A stretch of 64,000 bases of DNA from Stenotrophomonas sp. 24(2023) (GTDB taxonomy: Bacteria; Pseudomonadota; Gammaproteobacteria; Xanthomonadales; Xanthomonadaceae): assembly GCF_030913365.1 (NCBI RefSeq), contig NZ_CP133160.1, positions 2,642,001-2,706,000 of the forward strand. Reading direction: 5' to 3'. Position numbers and translations under genes: made by a program. This document shows positions 8,611 to 17,334 of the stretch, one piece after another; within the stretch, counting starts at the first letter, position 1, and every line of letters begins with the position of its first letter. Below the pieces are notes generated by a model, which saw nothing but the letters and a program-made list of their open reading frames with translations, did not search any database and was not told where the DNA came from.

Positions 8611-11054
8611 GGGATCTGGTTCGGATCGTAGTCGTCACGGGCCGCGCCGGTGTTGCTGGGCGGCACGAGATAGAGGTCGTCGCGGTTGTAGCCGAGGATA
8701 GCACGGCGCAGGGTGCGGTCCGTGTCCTGGCCGATGGAGCTCAGGCCCTTGAGCACGAACTCCAGCTGGAAGGCGGTATTCATCTCGCCCTCGCGGTTGC
8801 GCACGTAGCGGCGGGCCAGGGCGCGCACGGCCAGGCAGCAGCTGTCCCACTGCACGCCGCCGATGATTTCCAGCGGCTTGCTGTCCTGCAGCGAGTAGTA
8901 GTAGCGGCCGACCAGGCTCCAGCTCGGGTTGATCGGGTACAGGAACGACAGATCGGCCTGCTCGAGCAGGGTCCGCTGTTCCTTGGTGGCGCTGGCGGGC
9001 GCGCCCGAATTGATGCGGTAGCGGTAGCTGATGTTGATCACGCCATCGTTGGGCATCAGGTAGCGGGCACGGACGCTGGCCAGGTCCTCGCGCTTGTACT
9101 TGGGGTCCCACTGGTAGGTGGCACCCAGCGTCCAGCGGTCGTTCAACATGTAGTTGGCATCGGCGATCCACGCCGACTTGCCCTTTTCCACCGGGGCCTG
9201 GCCCGGCAGGACCACGCGCGAATCATCGAAGTACAGGATCTGGCCGATGCTGCCGGAGAAGCGCTCGCGCCCGGTCTTCTGGTCGATGAAGCGGGTACTC
9301 AGCGCCGCGGTCAGCTGGTTGGCATCGTTCTGGCGGTCGGCGCCGGTATAGCGCGAATCGCGGAACAGCTGGCCCCAGCTGAAGGTGAAGTCACGCGTAT
9401 CGAAGATCGGCAGGTCGCTCTGGTCGCGGTAGGGCGTGCGCAGGTAGAACAGGCGCGGCTCGAGCGTATGCAGGTAGGACTTGCCGAACAGGGTGGTTTC
9501 GCGGTCGAAGTACATGCCCGCGTCGATGCTGGCGATGGGCAGGCTGCGGGTGGGCGAGGCGTTGCCGCGCAGCTGTTCCGGCGTCGGGTTGGTGATGCCG
9601 GCGGCGGCCAGGTTGTCGGCGCGGACCTTGTCGGCCAGACCGCGCTCCAGCTCATAGGCGGTGTAGCGCCAGGCCAGGGTCGGGGTCACGTACCAGGCTG
9701 CGCCGCTGAAGGGCATGGACACATACGGCTTGACGTCCAGGCGCGAACCGCCGTCCATCCTGGACACCTGGCCGTTGCGGACATACTGGCCGTTGCTGTC
9801 GATGCTCTTCTGGTTGATGTCGTCGTGGGTGAAGCGCACCGCTTCGGCATAGATGCCGGTTTCCAGCCACGGCAGGACCGGCTTGTCCCAGTTGATGTAC
9901 AGGCGCGGCTGGCGGTTGTACGGCAGCGACGCTTCGGTGAGGGTGTAATCGGTCAGCTGCCAGCGGTCGGCCATGATGCCGGCCGTCCAGTTCTCGCCGG
10001 TGCCGTACAGGCCGACCTGGCTCTGCAGGTTGGAGGCGGTCACGCCCACCAGGCGGTTGGCGAAATCTTCCACGTAGCGCTCGTCGCTGACCCAGGCCAG
10101 GTTGGCGCGGGCCTGCCAGTGGCTGTTGACGTTGTGGTAGCCGGTGTAGAACGCCCGGCCACGATCGCGGTCGCGCAGCTTGTCGTTGGGCAGGTAGGCG
10201 GTGAGCAGCTCGCCACGGCCGCCTTCGTAGAGATAGCGGAACTCGTTGTCGAGCATGAAGCCGCGCTTGCTCATGTAGCGCGGCATCAGGGTGTCGTCGT
10301 AGTTCGGCGCCAGGTTCAGGTAGATCGGCTGGAGGTAGTCGAAGCCGTTGCGCCCGGACATGCCCAGCTGCGGGTACAGCAGGCCGGTCTGGCGGCGGTC
10401 GTCCACCGGGAACTTGAACCACGGGGCCCACATCACCGGGAAGTTGCCGATCTTCAGGATCGCGTTGCGGGCGGTGCCGAAGCCTTCCTCGTTGTCCACG
10501 TCGATCTGCGGGGCGACCAGCTTCCACACCGGCTGGGACGGGTCGCAGGTGGTGTAGGTGGAGCGGTGCATCTGCCCGACCGACCCCTGCACGTCCACCG
10601 ATTCGGCCACGCCGTTGCCGCGGCGCGCGACCAGCTGGTACTTGATGTCGCTGATCTTGTGGGTGTTGCTTTCCTGGTTGCCTTCGGCACGGCGGGCGAG
10701 CATGCGGAAGGACGAATCCTGGTAGCGGACGTTGCCCTCGGCGATGTAGTTGCCGGTTTCGGTATCGAAGCTCAGCCGGTCCGTGCCCAGGAACTGGTCA
10801 CCCCGGTGCAGCGCCACGTTGCCCTGGTACTCCGGCACGGTGGTGGTGCCGACCAGCTGGTCGCCCTCGATATCGGTGGGCTGCTGGTCGCGGGTGGCCG
10901 CGGCGGCCTTGTCGGCCGGGGGAGCATCGGTGAAGACGGGCAGGACGTCGGTGGCCGGGCACAGGTTCCAGTTGAGCGGCTTTTCATCGGCCCACGCAGG
11001 GAGGCAGACGGCGATGCTCAGCGGTAGGGGAAGCAGGCGAAGGGCTCGGCGCAC
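8607..11054 (-). CDS. lptD: LPS-assembly protein LptD
   Basis: LptD is the outer-membrane barrel that inserts lipopolysaccharide into the outer leaflet with LptE. The protein has an N-terminal OstA-like jellyroll (about 60-200) and a large barrel. Four cysteines sit where the E. coli disulfide partners are: Cys32, Cys170 and an adjacent pair at 739/740 in QWDSCCLAV. I chose the GTG at 11054 because the protein then starts MRRALRLLPLPLSIAVCLPA, a clean signal peptide ending AWA-D. The frame is open to an ATG at 11147, which would put 31 unconserved residues ahead of it. First gene of a six-gene operon. Confidence 0.95.
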   Translation of the reverse strand: MRRALRLLPLPLSIAVCLPAWADEKPLNWNLCPATDVLPVFTDAPPADKAAAATRDQQPTDIEGDQLVGTTTVPEYQGNVALHRGDQFLGTDRLSFDTETGNYIAEGNVRYQDSSFRMLARRAEGNQESNTHKISDIKYQLVARRGNGVAESVDVQGSVGQMHRSTYTTCDPSQPVWKLVAPQIDVDNEEGFGTARNAILKIGNFPVMWAPWFKFPVDDRRQTGLLYPQLGMSGRNGFDYLQPIYLNLAPNYDDTLMPRYMSKRGFMLDNEFRYLYEGGRGELLTAYLPNDKLRDRDRGRAFYTGYHNVNSHWQARANLAWVSDERYVEDFANRLVGVTASNLQSQVGLYGTGENWTAGIMADRWQLTDYTLTEASLPYNRQPRLYINWDKPVLPWLETGIYAEAVRFTHDDINQKSIDSNGQYVRNGQVSRMDGGSRLDVKPYVSMPFSGAAWYVTPTLAWRYTAYELERGLADKVRADNLAAAGITNPTPEQLRGNASPTRSLPIASIDAGMYFDRETTLFGKSYLHTLEPRLFYLRTPYRDQSDLPIFDTRDFTFSWGQLFRDSRYTGADRQNDANQLTAALSTRFIDQKTGRERFSGSIGQILYFDDSRVVLPGQAPVEKGKSAWIADANYMLNDRWTLGATYQWDPKYKREDLASVRARYLMPNDGVINISYRYRINSGAPASATKEQRTLLEQADLSFLYPINPSWSLVGRYYYSLQDSKPLEIIGGVQWDSCCLAVRALARRYVRNREGEMNTAFQLEFVLKGLSSIGQDTDRTLRRAILGYNRDDLYLVPPSNTGAARDDYDPNQIP

Positions 11055-11162
11055 GCGGTTCGGATTCGGGCGAAAACGGACGGTAGCTTGCCCCATCCAC
11101 TGCATAGGGGCAATGAAGGCCGCCTCCCGGGCCCGGTTCGGGTTCATCCAGCCCGGGCCCGC

Positions 11163-12083
11163 TCAGCCGCCATCGAGCAGGGCCTGCACGTGGGCCACGC
11201 TGCATTCGGCCAGCGCCTGCAGGTCATATCCGCCTTCGAGCATGGACACCAGGCGGCCGGCCGCATGGCGGCGGGCCAGGCGGTGCAGCTCCCGGGTGAT
11301 CCAGCGGAAATCATCGGTTTCCAGCATCAGGTCGGCCTGCGGATCGCGCAGGTGGGCGTCGAAGCCGGCCGAGACCAGCAGCAGCTGTGGCCGGAAGTCG
11401 TCGATGGCCGGCAGCATCTCGTCGGCCCACACGTTGCGGAACCGGAAGCTGCCGCTGCCGGGGGGCAGCAGGATGTTCATCAGGTTGCCGGCGCCACGGT
11501 CGCGGCGCAGCCCGGACTGCGGGAACAGGCCGGCCTGGTGGGTGCTGAAGTAGGCCACCCGCGGGTCGTGCTGGAAGATGTCCTGGGTGCCGTTGCCGTG
11601 GTGCACGTCGAAATCGACCACCGCGATGCGTTCCAGCCCATGCCGGTCGCGGGCATAGGCGGCGGCCACGGCGATGTTGTTGAGCAGGCAGAAGCCCATC
11701 GCGGCCGAACGGGTGGCGTGGTGGCCGGGCGGGCGCACGGCGCAGAAGGCCAGGGGGTCCTCGCCCAGCATCACCGCATCCACCGCCGCCACGCCCGCCC
11801 CGGCGGCATGCACGGCCGCGCTGGCCGAACCGGGCGAGGCGAAGGTGTCCATGTCCAGCTGGCGCAGGGCCGTGGCCTGGGGCTGCAACGCCAGTTCCAG
11901 CAGTTCGTTGTCGTGCACGCGTGCCAGTTCACCGAACTTGGCCGGCGGGGCCTGGCGCCAGTCCAATTGGCCGGGGAAGGCGGCCTGCAGCGCGTCCAGC
12001 ACCGCCTGCAGGCGCTGGGGGCACTCGGGATGGCCGGGGCCGGGGTCGTGCAGCAGGCAGGCAGGATGCGTATAGACAAGCAT
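11163..12083 (-). CDS. Histone-deacetylase-family protein (acetylpolyamine amidohydrolase type)
   Basis: This 306-residue protein has the arginase-like HDAC fold. Visible motifs are YTHPACLLHDPGPGHPECP at the N terminus (the family HxxGxxHPExP), VRPPGHHA, the metal-binding DFDVHHGNGTQDIF, and LLVSAGFDAH followed by LEGGYD. Bacterial members deacetylate small acetylated amines or lysines; the substrate cannot be told from sequence. The ATG at 12083 is preferred over an upstream TTG. It lies eight bases after the adenosyltransferase gene and may share its transcript. Confidence 0.93.
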   Translation of the reverse strand: MLVYTHPACLLHDPGPGHPECPQRLQAVLDALQAAFPGQLDWRQAPPAKFGELARVHDNELLELALQPQATALRQLDMDTFASPGSASAAVHAAGAGVAAVDAVMLGEDPLAFCAVRPPGHHATRSAAMGFCLLNNIAVAAAYARDRHGLERIAVVDFDVHHGNGTQDIFQHDPRVAYFSTHQAGLFPQSGLRRDRGAGNLMNILLPPGSGSFRFRNVWADEMLPAIDDFRPQLLLVSAGFDAHLRDPQADLMLETDDFRWITRELHRLARRHAAGRLVSMLEGGYDLQALAECSVAHVQALLDGG

Positions 12084-12091
12084 GGCCGGGT

Positions 12092-12646
12092 TCAACGATG
12101 ACGGCGCTGGTGCTGCCAGAGCACCTCGCCGTGGCCGTCAGCGCGGGCCAGGACCCGGGCCAGCACGAACAGCAGGTCTGACAGGCGGTTGAGGTACTGC
12201 AGGGCTTCGCCACGCACCGGCTCCCGGCGTGCCAGGGCCACGGTCTCGCGTTCGGCGCGGCGCACGATGGTGCGCGCCAGGTGGCAGCGTGCGGCACCTT
12301 CGCCACCGGCCGGCAGGATGAAGTCCTTCAGCATCGGCAGCCCGGCGTTGTAGTGGTCCAGCTGTTGTTCCAGGGCGGAGACGTCGGCGGCGTGGATGGC
12401 CACGTGCCCGGGCATGCACAGCTCGCCGCCCAGGTCGAACAGCTGGTGCTGCAGGTGGACCAGCAGCTCGCGCACGTCCCCGGGCAGCGGCACGGCCAGC
12501 AGCACGCCCAGTGCGGCATTGGCCTCATCGACGGTGCCGAAGGCGGCCACGCGGGCGTCGTCCTTGCCGACGCGGCGGCCGTCACCGAGCCCGGTGCTGC
12601 CGTCATCGCCGGTCCGTGTATAGATGCGTGAAAGGCGGTGGCCCAT
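12092..12646 (-). CDS. Cob(I)alamin adenosyltransferase, PduO/MMAB type
   Basis: The enzyme transfers the adenosyl group of ATP to cob(I)alamin to make coenzyme B12. The 184-residue protein starts at the conserved IYTRTGDDGSTGLGDGRRV, the ATP-binding signature of this type, followed by FGTVDEANAALG; RTIVRRAERE near residue 130 and YLNRLSDLLFVLAR near 151 are further landmarks. The ATG at 12646 gives the canonical N terminus. The next gene upstream, eight bases away on the same strand, is a membrane protein resembling the B12 transporter BtuM, which fits a salvage role. Confidence 0.95.
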   Translation of the reverse strand: MGHRLSRIYTRTGDDGSTGLGDGRRVGKDDARVAAFGTVDEANAALGVLLAVPLPGDVRELLVHLQHQLFDLGGELCMPGHVAIHAADVSALEQQLDHYNAGLPMLKDFILPAGGEGAARCHLARTIVRRAERETVALARREPVRGEALQYLNRLSDLLFVLARVLARADGHGEVLWQHQRRHR

Positions 12647-12654
12647 GGCGGCCG

Positions 12655-13239
12655 TCAGTGGTGCACGTCGCGGCGGGCCTGCAGCAGCTTGCCGACCTGC
12701 TCCACGGCCAGCTGCAGTGCCGCGGCCAGTGCCACATAGCTGGCCGTGGTACGCAGGTAGGGGCCGAACCACTGCGTGTAGTTCTGCCACCAGCCGGACA
12801 GCGTTGGCTCGGCCACGTTGCTGCTGGTCCAGTAGAAACCGCCCTGGGCGAACAGGTGGCACAACGCCACCGACGCCACCAGCAGCACACTGCCCTTGGC
12901 CAGCACGCGCCAGTGCGCGCTGCGGTAGCCCTGGCCCAGCAGCATGCCGCCGGCCCACAGCGAGAAATACGCCGGCAGCAGCATCCAGTAGCCGGGCGAG
13001 ACGCAGTAGTGCTGCCAGAAATCCAGGCCGCTGCTGCGGATGACGATCCAGTCCACCAGCACGGCGAACACCATCAGCAGCGGGAACGCCCAGCGGGTCC
13101 AGCGGCACAGGTAGAAACCGCCGATGAAGAACACGGCCCAGGAAGCATCCGGGACCGCCGCGAAGTGGTTCACGCGCGTGGCGGCCATCAGCAGCACGAG
13201 CACGGACAGGACAAAGGCGCGGTGGGCGGTGTCGGACAT
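12655..13239 (-). CDS. Six-TM membrane protein, candidate BtuM-like cobalamin transporter
   Basis: The 194-residue protein is nearly all membrane: about six hydrophobic segments (roughly 8-22, 33-47, 50-68, 83-100, 113-130, 160-180). An N-terminal TRVNHFAAVPDASWAVFF stretch and the position of Cys79 (WQHYCVSPGYW) resemble BtuM, a solitary ECF S-component-like B12 transporter in which a cysteine at this place (Cys80 in the Thiobacillus denitrificans protein, from memory) ligates cobalt. The gene directly precedes the cobalamin adenosyltransferase. No ECF ATPase or EcfT gene is in the window. BtuM is my inference from motif, size and neighbour; the membrane protein itself is certain. Confidence 0.85.
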   Translation of the reverse strand: MSDTAHRAFVLSVLVLLMAATRVNHFAAVPDASWAVFFIGGFYLCRWTRWAFPLLMVFAVLVDWIVIRSSGLDFWQHYCVSPGYWMLLPAYFSLWAGGMLLGQGYRSAHWRVLAKGSVLLVASVALCHLFAQGGFYWTSSNVAEPTLSGWWQNYTQWFGPYLRTTASYVALAAALQLAVEQVGKLLQARRDVHH

Positions 13240-13339
13240 GGCAGGGACAGCCGGGGCGGATTCAGGTTCATTCTAGCCCGCCCCGGGCAGCCGCGCAGGG
13301 GCGGCGCGAAGGGCCGGTGCGAGCGCGTATCATGGGCAC

Positions 13340-14545
13340 ATGAGTGAACGACATGATGTGCTGATTGTCGGCGGTGGCCTGGTCGGCGCCAGCCTGGCCA
13401 TCGCCCTGGACCGCCTCGGGCGCGACGTGGCCCTGCTGGAGGCCAGCCCGGCCGGGGCGCTGCCGGCGGTGTTCGACCAGCGCAACCTCAGTTTCGCCGC
13501 CGCCACCGTCAATGCCCTGACCGCGCTGGGCGTGATGCAGAAGCTGGAAGGCCCGCCCGGGCCGATCACCCGCATCCATGTCAGCCGCGCCGGTGATTTC
13601 GGCCGTGTGCAGATGCACGCGGCCGACTACGACCGGCCCTGGTTCGGGCAGGTGGTGGTGGCCCGTGATTTCGGCAATGCGCTGGAAGCGCGCCTGCAGG
13701 AGCTGCCACGGCTGTGCCGTTACCGTCCCCTGCGCTTTCTGGGGCTGGGGCCGGTGGTCGATGGCTACCGGCAGGTGCAGGTGGCCGATGCGGACGGTGA
13801 GCGCACCCTGCAGGCCCGGCTGGTGGTCGGTGCCGATGGCACGCAGAGCGCGGTGCGGCAGGCGCTGGGCATCCCGGCCGAGCGCCATGATTTCCAGCAG
13901 ACCCTGTTCGTCGCCCGCGTGCGTGGCCAGCGCGCACCGGATGGCACCGCCTGGGAGCGTTTCACCGATACCGGCCCGACCGCCCTGTTGCCACGGGGCG
14001 ACCGCCATTTCGGCGTGGTCCACGGCGTGGCCCGCGACCAGGCCGAAGCGGTGATGGCCCTGGACGAGGCGGCATGGCTGCAGCGCCTGCAGTCGGCCAT
14101 CGGCTGGCGCGCCGGCCGCCTGCTTGCGTCCGGGCCGCGCAGCGCCTACCCGCTGGTGCAGGTGCTGGCCCAGGCGTTGGCCGGTGAACGTGCGGTGCTG
14201 CTGGGCAATGCCGCGCAGACCATCCACCCGCTGGGTGCGCAGGGCTTCAACCTGGGCCTGCGCGATGCGCTGACCCTGGCCGAGCTGCTGGAAGAGGGCG
14301 GCGATGCCGGCAGTGATGCGCTGCTGCGGGCCTATGTGGACCGCCGCGATGAGGACCGCCGACAGACCATCGCGTTTTCCGGCGGGCTGGCGCGGTTGAC
14401 CAGCAATCCTTCGCCGCTGCTGCGCCCGCTGCGCAGCCTGGGGCTGGTGGCGACCCAGGCCACCGGCCTGCAGTCGATGCTGGTGGGCGGGGCCATGGGC
14501 TTCCGCGGGCAGGTGCCGCGGCTGTGCCGTGGAGAAGCCGCATGA
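13340..14545 (+). CDS. ubiH: UbiH-like FAD monooxygenase of ubiquinone synthesis
   Basis: The 401-residue protein is a class-A flavoprotein hydroxylase: Rossmann motif VLIVGGGLVGASLAIALDR at the N terminus, DQRNLSFAA near residue 50, the DG motif VVGADGTQSAVR, and the FAD-binding end GNAAQTIHPLGAQGFNLGLRD. This last motif is typical of UbiH/UbiF/UbiI enzymes that hydroxylate the ubiquinone ring. UbiH (C6/C5-stage hydroxylase) is the best fit by overall likeness; which ring carbon it uses is not provable here. It overlaps the next hydroxylase gene by four bases. Confidence 0.9.
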   Translation: MSERHDVLIVGGGLVGASLAIALDRLGRDVALLEASPAGALPAVFDQRNLSFAAATVNALTALGVMQKLEGPPGPITRIHVSRAGDFGRVQMHAADYDRPWFGQVVVARDFGNALEARLQELPRLCRYRPLRFLGLGPVVDGYRQVQVADADGERTLQARLVVGADGTQSAVRQALGIPAERHDFQQTLFVARVRGQRAPDGTAWERFTDTGPTALLPRGDRHFGVVHGVARDQAEAVMALDEAAWLQRLQSAIGWRAGRLLASGPRSAYPLVQVLAQALAGERAVLLGNAAQTIHPLGAQGFNLGLRDALTLAELLEEGGDAGSDALLRAYVDRRDEDRRQTIAFSGGLARLTSNPSPLLRPLRSLGLVATQATGLQSMLVGGAMGFRGQVPRLCRGEAA

Positions 14546-15723
14546 ACCGGCGCGCGCGCCTGGACGTGGTGATCGCCGGTGGTGGCGTGGTCGGTGCCAG
14601 CTGCGCGCTGGCACTGGCCGAGGCCGGCCTGTCGGTGGCGCTGGTGGAAGGCCGCGAGCCGGCTGCCTGGCAGCCCGGCCAGCCGGACCTGCGGGTGTTC
14701 GCCTTCGCCGCCGACAACGTGCAGCTGCTGCAGCGGCTGGGCGTGTGGCCGGCGATTGCCCGTGCCCGCGCGTGGCCTTACCGGCGCATGCAGGTCTGGG
14801 ATGCGGCCGGTGGCGACGACCTGCTGTTCGATGCGGACCGCTTTGGCCGCAGCGAACTGGGCTTCATCGTCGAGAACGGGCTGTTGCAGGACCGCCTGTG
14901 GGCGGCCCTGCCCGCGGCAGGGGTGCAACTGCACTGTCCTGCCCGGGTCGAGGCACTGGAGCAGGATGCCGAGGGCGTGCGCCTGCGGCTGGACGATGGG
15001 CGCCGCATCGATGCGGCACTGGCCGTGGCCGCCGATGGCGCCGACTCGACCCTGCGCCGGCTGGCGGGCATCGAGGTGGACACGCACGACTACCACCAGC
15101 GTGGCGTGGTCGCTTACGTGGACAGCGTGCTGCCGAACCAGGCCACCGCCTGGCAGCGCTTCCTGCCGACCGGTCCGCTGGCGCTGCTGCCGGTGGCGCC
15201 GCAGCGCAGTTCGATTGTATGGACGCTGCCCGAGGACGAAGCCGCCCGGGTACTGGCCCTGGACGAGGCCGCGTTCGAGCGTGAGCTGACGCGTGCCTTC
15301 GGCGCCCGCCTGGGGCAGCTGCGGCTGGCATCGCCGCGCGCGGCATTCCCGCTGCGCCGGCAGCTGGCGCGGCAGTACGTGGCCGGGCGTGTGCTGGCGC
15401 TGGGCGATGCCGCGCACGTGGTGCACCCGTTGGCCGGGCAGGGGGTGAACCTGGGCCTGCGCGACGTGGCCGCGCTGCAGCACTGGCTTGCACCGGCGGC
15501 CGGCAGCCGCGGGCAACCGCGCCTGTCACCGCAGCGCCTGCAGCGCTGGGCCCGTGAGCGGCGCAGCGACAACCAGGTGGCGGCCTACAGTTTCGAGGCC
15601 ATCAACCGGCTGTTTTCCAACGACGAGATGCACCTGACCCTGGCCCGTGGGCGCGCGCTGGGCTGCGTGGGCAAGTGGCCACCGCTGGTGCAGGCGTTCT
15701 GGAAGCGCGCCGCCGGGGTGTAG
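14542..15723 (+). CDS. UbiI/UbiF/VisC-like FAD monooxygenase
   Basis: This second flavin hydroxylase has 393 residues and the same motif order: DVVIAGGGVVGASCALAL, RVFAFAADNVQLLQRLGVW, FIVENGLLQDRLW, AADGADSTLRRLAG and GDAAHVVHPLAGQGVNLGLRD. The NGLLQ signature places it with the UbiI/UbiF/VisC branch of ubiquinone ring hydroxylases. ATGA overlap with the upstream gene shows the two are translated together, so two of the three ring hydroxylations are probably supplied by this pair. A GTG six codons upstream would add unconserved residues. Confidence 0.9.
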   Translation: MNRRARLDVVIAGGGVVGASCALALAEAGLSVALVEGREPAAWQPGQPDLRVFAFAADNVQLLQRLGVWPAIARARAWPYRRMQVWDAAGGDDLLFDADRFGRSELGFIVENGLLQDRLWAALPAAGVQLHCPARVEALEQDAEGVRLRLDDGRRIDAALAVAADGADSTLRRLAGIEVDTHDYHQRGVVAYVDSVLPNQATAWQRFLPTGPLALLPVAPQRSSIVWTLPEDEAARVLALDEAAFERELTRAFGARLGQLRLASPRAAFPLRRQLARQYVAGRVLALGDAAHVVHPLAGQGVNLGLRDVAALQHWLAPAAGSRGQPRLSPQRLQRWARERRSDNQVAAYSFEAINRLFSNDEMHLTLARGRALGCVGKWPPLVQAFWKRAAGV

Positions 15724-15733
15724 CCTGCGGCCC

Positions 15734-15789
15734 AGCCACGCATGGCGTGGCTCTACCCGGTGTGCTGTAGATCCACGCCATGCGTGGAT
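15734..15789. repeat. SMAG (GTAG-type REP) dimer, inverted
   Basis: Two 23-bp palindromic units face each other at 15734-15756 and 15767-15789. Each has the end GTAG followed by an imperfect palindrome around CCACGCCATGCGTGG; the left unit is on the minus strand. The arrangement forms a large hairpin between the ubi pair (+) and the EF-hand gene (-), both of which end here, so it may act as a bidirectional terminator or mRNA 3' stabiliser. The family is known from S. maltophilia as SMAG. Confidence 0.9.
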
Positions 15790-15800
15790 GCGCTGTCGGG

Positions 15801-16193
15801 TCAGTCGATCAGCCAGCCGGCCAGGTCCGCACGGTCCAGCTTGCCGCGCCGTTTCACATCCAGCGCGTTGAACTCATCGGCCAGTGCCGGGTTGGCCTGG
15901 GCCTCCTCGCGACTGATGAAACCATCACCGTCCACGTCCAGCGCTGCGAAGTGGATGCGGTACTGGCCCACGACACTGCTGGGGGTAACCGAGCGCACGG
16001 TCACCGGGGTGTCGCCCAGCGGCACCGGCACATCGACGCTGCCGGTCACCCGCCCCGCTGACAACGGCTGCTCGCGCACCACGCCGCTGTCATCGCGCAG
16101 GGGCGCGCTCTGCGCAGGCGAGGGCCGTGATGCCTGCCCCCAGGCCAGCACCGGCAGCAGCGCGAACAGCAGTGGAATCGAGCGGTATGGCAT
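15801..16193 (-). CDS. Small exported EF-hand protein
   Basis: The 130-residue precursor starts with a signal peptide (PLLFALLPVLAWGQA, cut around residue 20). The C-terminal half carries one good calcium loop, DVDGDGFISREE, and a second degenerate one, DVKRRGKLDRADL, in EF-hand spacing, so it may bind one Ca2+. The middle part (VTGSVDVPVPLGDTPVTV) looks beta-rich. The ATG at 16193 is preferred because it is preceded by a GGGAAA ribosome site and gives the signal peptide; the frame is open upstream without a sensible protein. Exact role unknown. Confidence 0.82.
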   Translation of the reverse strand: MPYRSIPLLFALLPVLAWGQASRPSPAQSAPLRDDSGVVREQPLSAGRVTGSVDVPVPLGDTPVTVRSVTPSSVVGQYRIHFAALDVDGDGFISREEAQANPALADEFNALDVKRRGKLDRADLAGWLID

Positions 16194-16211
16194 GGGTTTT
16201 TCCCTTTCCCG

Positions 16212-16234
16212 GTAGCGCCGGGCCATGCCCGGCG
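16212..16234 (+). repeat. Single SMAG (GTAG-type REP) unit
   Basis: GTAG followed by the palindrome CGCCGGGCCATGCCCGGCG, in the 73-bp gap between rlmM and the EF-hand gene. The stem sequence differs from the common unit but stays self-complementary. Confidence 0.8.
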
Positions 16235-16266
16235 GAGGTGATGCACCGCCGGCAAGCGGCCGCGCG

Positions 16267-17334
16267 TCAACGCAGCGGCGAGGCCAGCACCGTGATTTCC
16301 TCACGGTCGTGGTACAGCTGCTTGGCACGTACCACCAGCGGCTTGCCCGCCTGTTGCTGGAACAGGTCCAGGCACAGCCGGGTCTCGTCCCAGCGCTTTT
16401 TCATCGGCAGCTTCAGGTTGAAGATCGCATGCCGGCACCAGCCCTCGCGGAACCAGGTGGCCATGCGCTCGGCCACGCGACGCGGCTGCTCGACCATGTC
16501 GCACACCATCCAGTCCAGCGGCTGCTCCGGATGCCAGTGGAAGCCGTCGGCGCGCAGGTGCTCGACCAGGCCGGTGTCCAGCACGTGCTGGCGCAGCGGG
16601 CCGTTGTCGATGCTCAGTACCTGCATGTGCTGGCGGGTCAGCACCCAGGTCCAGCCACCGGGGGCGGCACCCAGGTCGGCCGCGCGCATGCCCGGTTTCA
16701 CCAGTGCTTCGCGCTCGTCCGGGGCCAGCAGGGTCAGCAGCGCTTCGTCCAGCTTCAGCGCTGAACGTGAGGGGGCGTCGGGCAGCAGCTTCAGGCGCGG
16801 GATGCCCAGCGCCCACGGTGCGCTGTCGGCCGGGTCGGCCACGCAGACGAAGGCGTGGGTGCCGTCGACGAACACCACGTGCAGGCGCGGCAGGCGGTTG
16901 CTGGGCTTGTCGCTGAGCTTGCCGGCCTTGCGCAGGGCCGGGCGCAGCGCATTGCCGAAGGCACGGGCCAGGCCGGACAGCGGCTTGCCGGCATCCGAAT
17001 CGGGGTGTTCCACCCACAGGTCGCCAAAGCGTGGCGCATCGGCCAGCACGTCCAGCATCGGGGTGATGCGGTCGGCCGGGTCCAGCTGCGGCAGTTCGGC
17101 CAGCACCAGCAGTTTCTGCCGGGCGAAGATCAGCTCGCGCCAGGGCAGCTGCGGGGCCAGTGACGCCGCCTCATCGCACATGAACAGCACGTAGCCGTCA
17201 TTGCGCTGGGTGCGCGCATAGCCGGCAAAACCGGCGTCACCGGCGCGGAACTGCAGTTCGCCGGCCAGCTCGGGCTCGAAGCCCTGGCGGCACAGGCACA
17301 GCAGGCCGATGCCAGCCTCAGTAGCGGGTGCCAT
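16267..17334 (-). CDS. rlmM: 23S rRNA (cytidine(2498)-2'-O)-methyltransferase RlmM
   Basis: RlmM adds the 2'-O-methyl group to C2498 of 23S rRNA. The 355-residue protein has an N-terminal THUMP-like region and a C-terminal Rossmann methyltransferase with AADLGAAPGGWTWVL as SAM motif and the KDKE-type residues around DWMVCDMVEQPRR and FNLKLPMKKRW. The ATG at 17334 starts the conserved GLLCLCRQGFE-ELAGEL part and overlaps the 3' end of the upstream deaminase gene by 17 bases; a longer start would overlap further. Confidence 0.93.
   Translation of the reverse strand: MAPATEAGIGLLCLCRQGFEPELAGELQFRAGDAGFAGYARTQRNDGYVLFMCDEAASLAPQLPWRELIFARQKLLVLAELPQLDPADRITPMLDVLADAPRFGDLWVEHPDSDAGKPLSGLARAFGNALRPALRKAGKLSDKPSNRLPRLHVVFVDGTHAFVCVADPADSAPWALGIPRLKLLPDAPSRSALKLDEALLTLLAPDEREALVKPGMRAADLGAAPGGWTWVLTRQHMQVLSIDNGPLRQHVLDTGLVEHLRADGFHWHPEQPLDWMVCDMVEQPRRVAERMATWFREGWCRHAIFNLKLPMKKRWDETRLCLDLFQQQAGKPLVVRAKQLYHDREEITVLASPLR

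Noticed and set aside
13240-13339. B12 riboswitch upstream of the BtuM-like gene
   Set aside because: The space is only 100 bp and has no B12-box-like sequence (GCCACTG) or matching fold.
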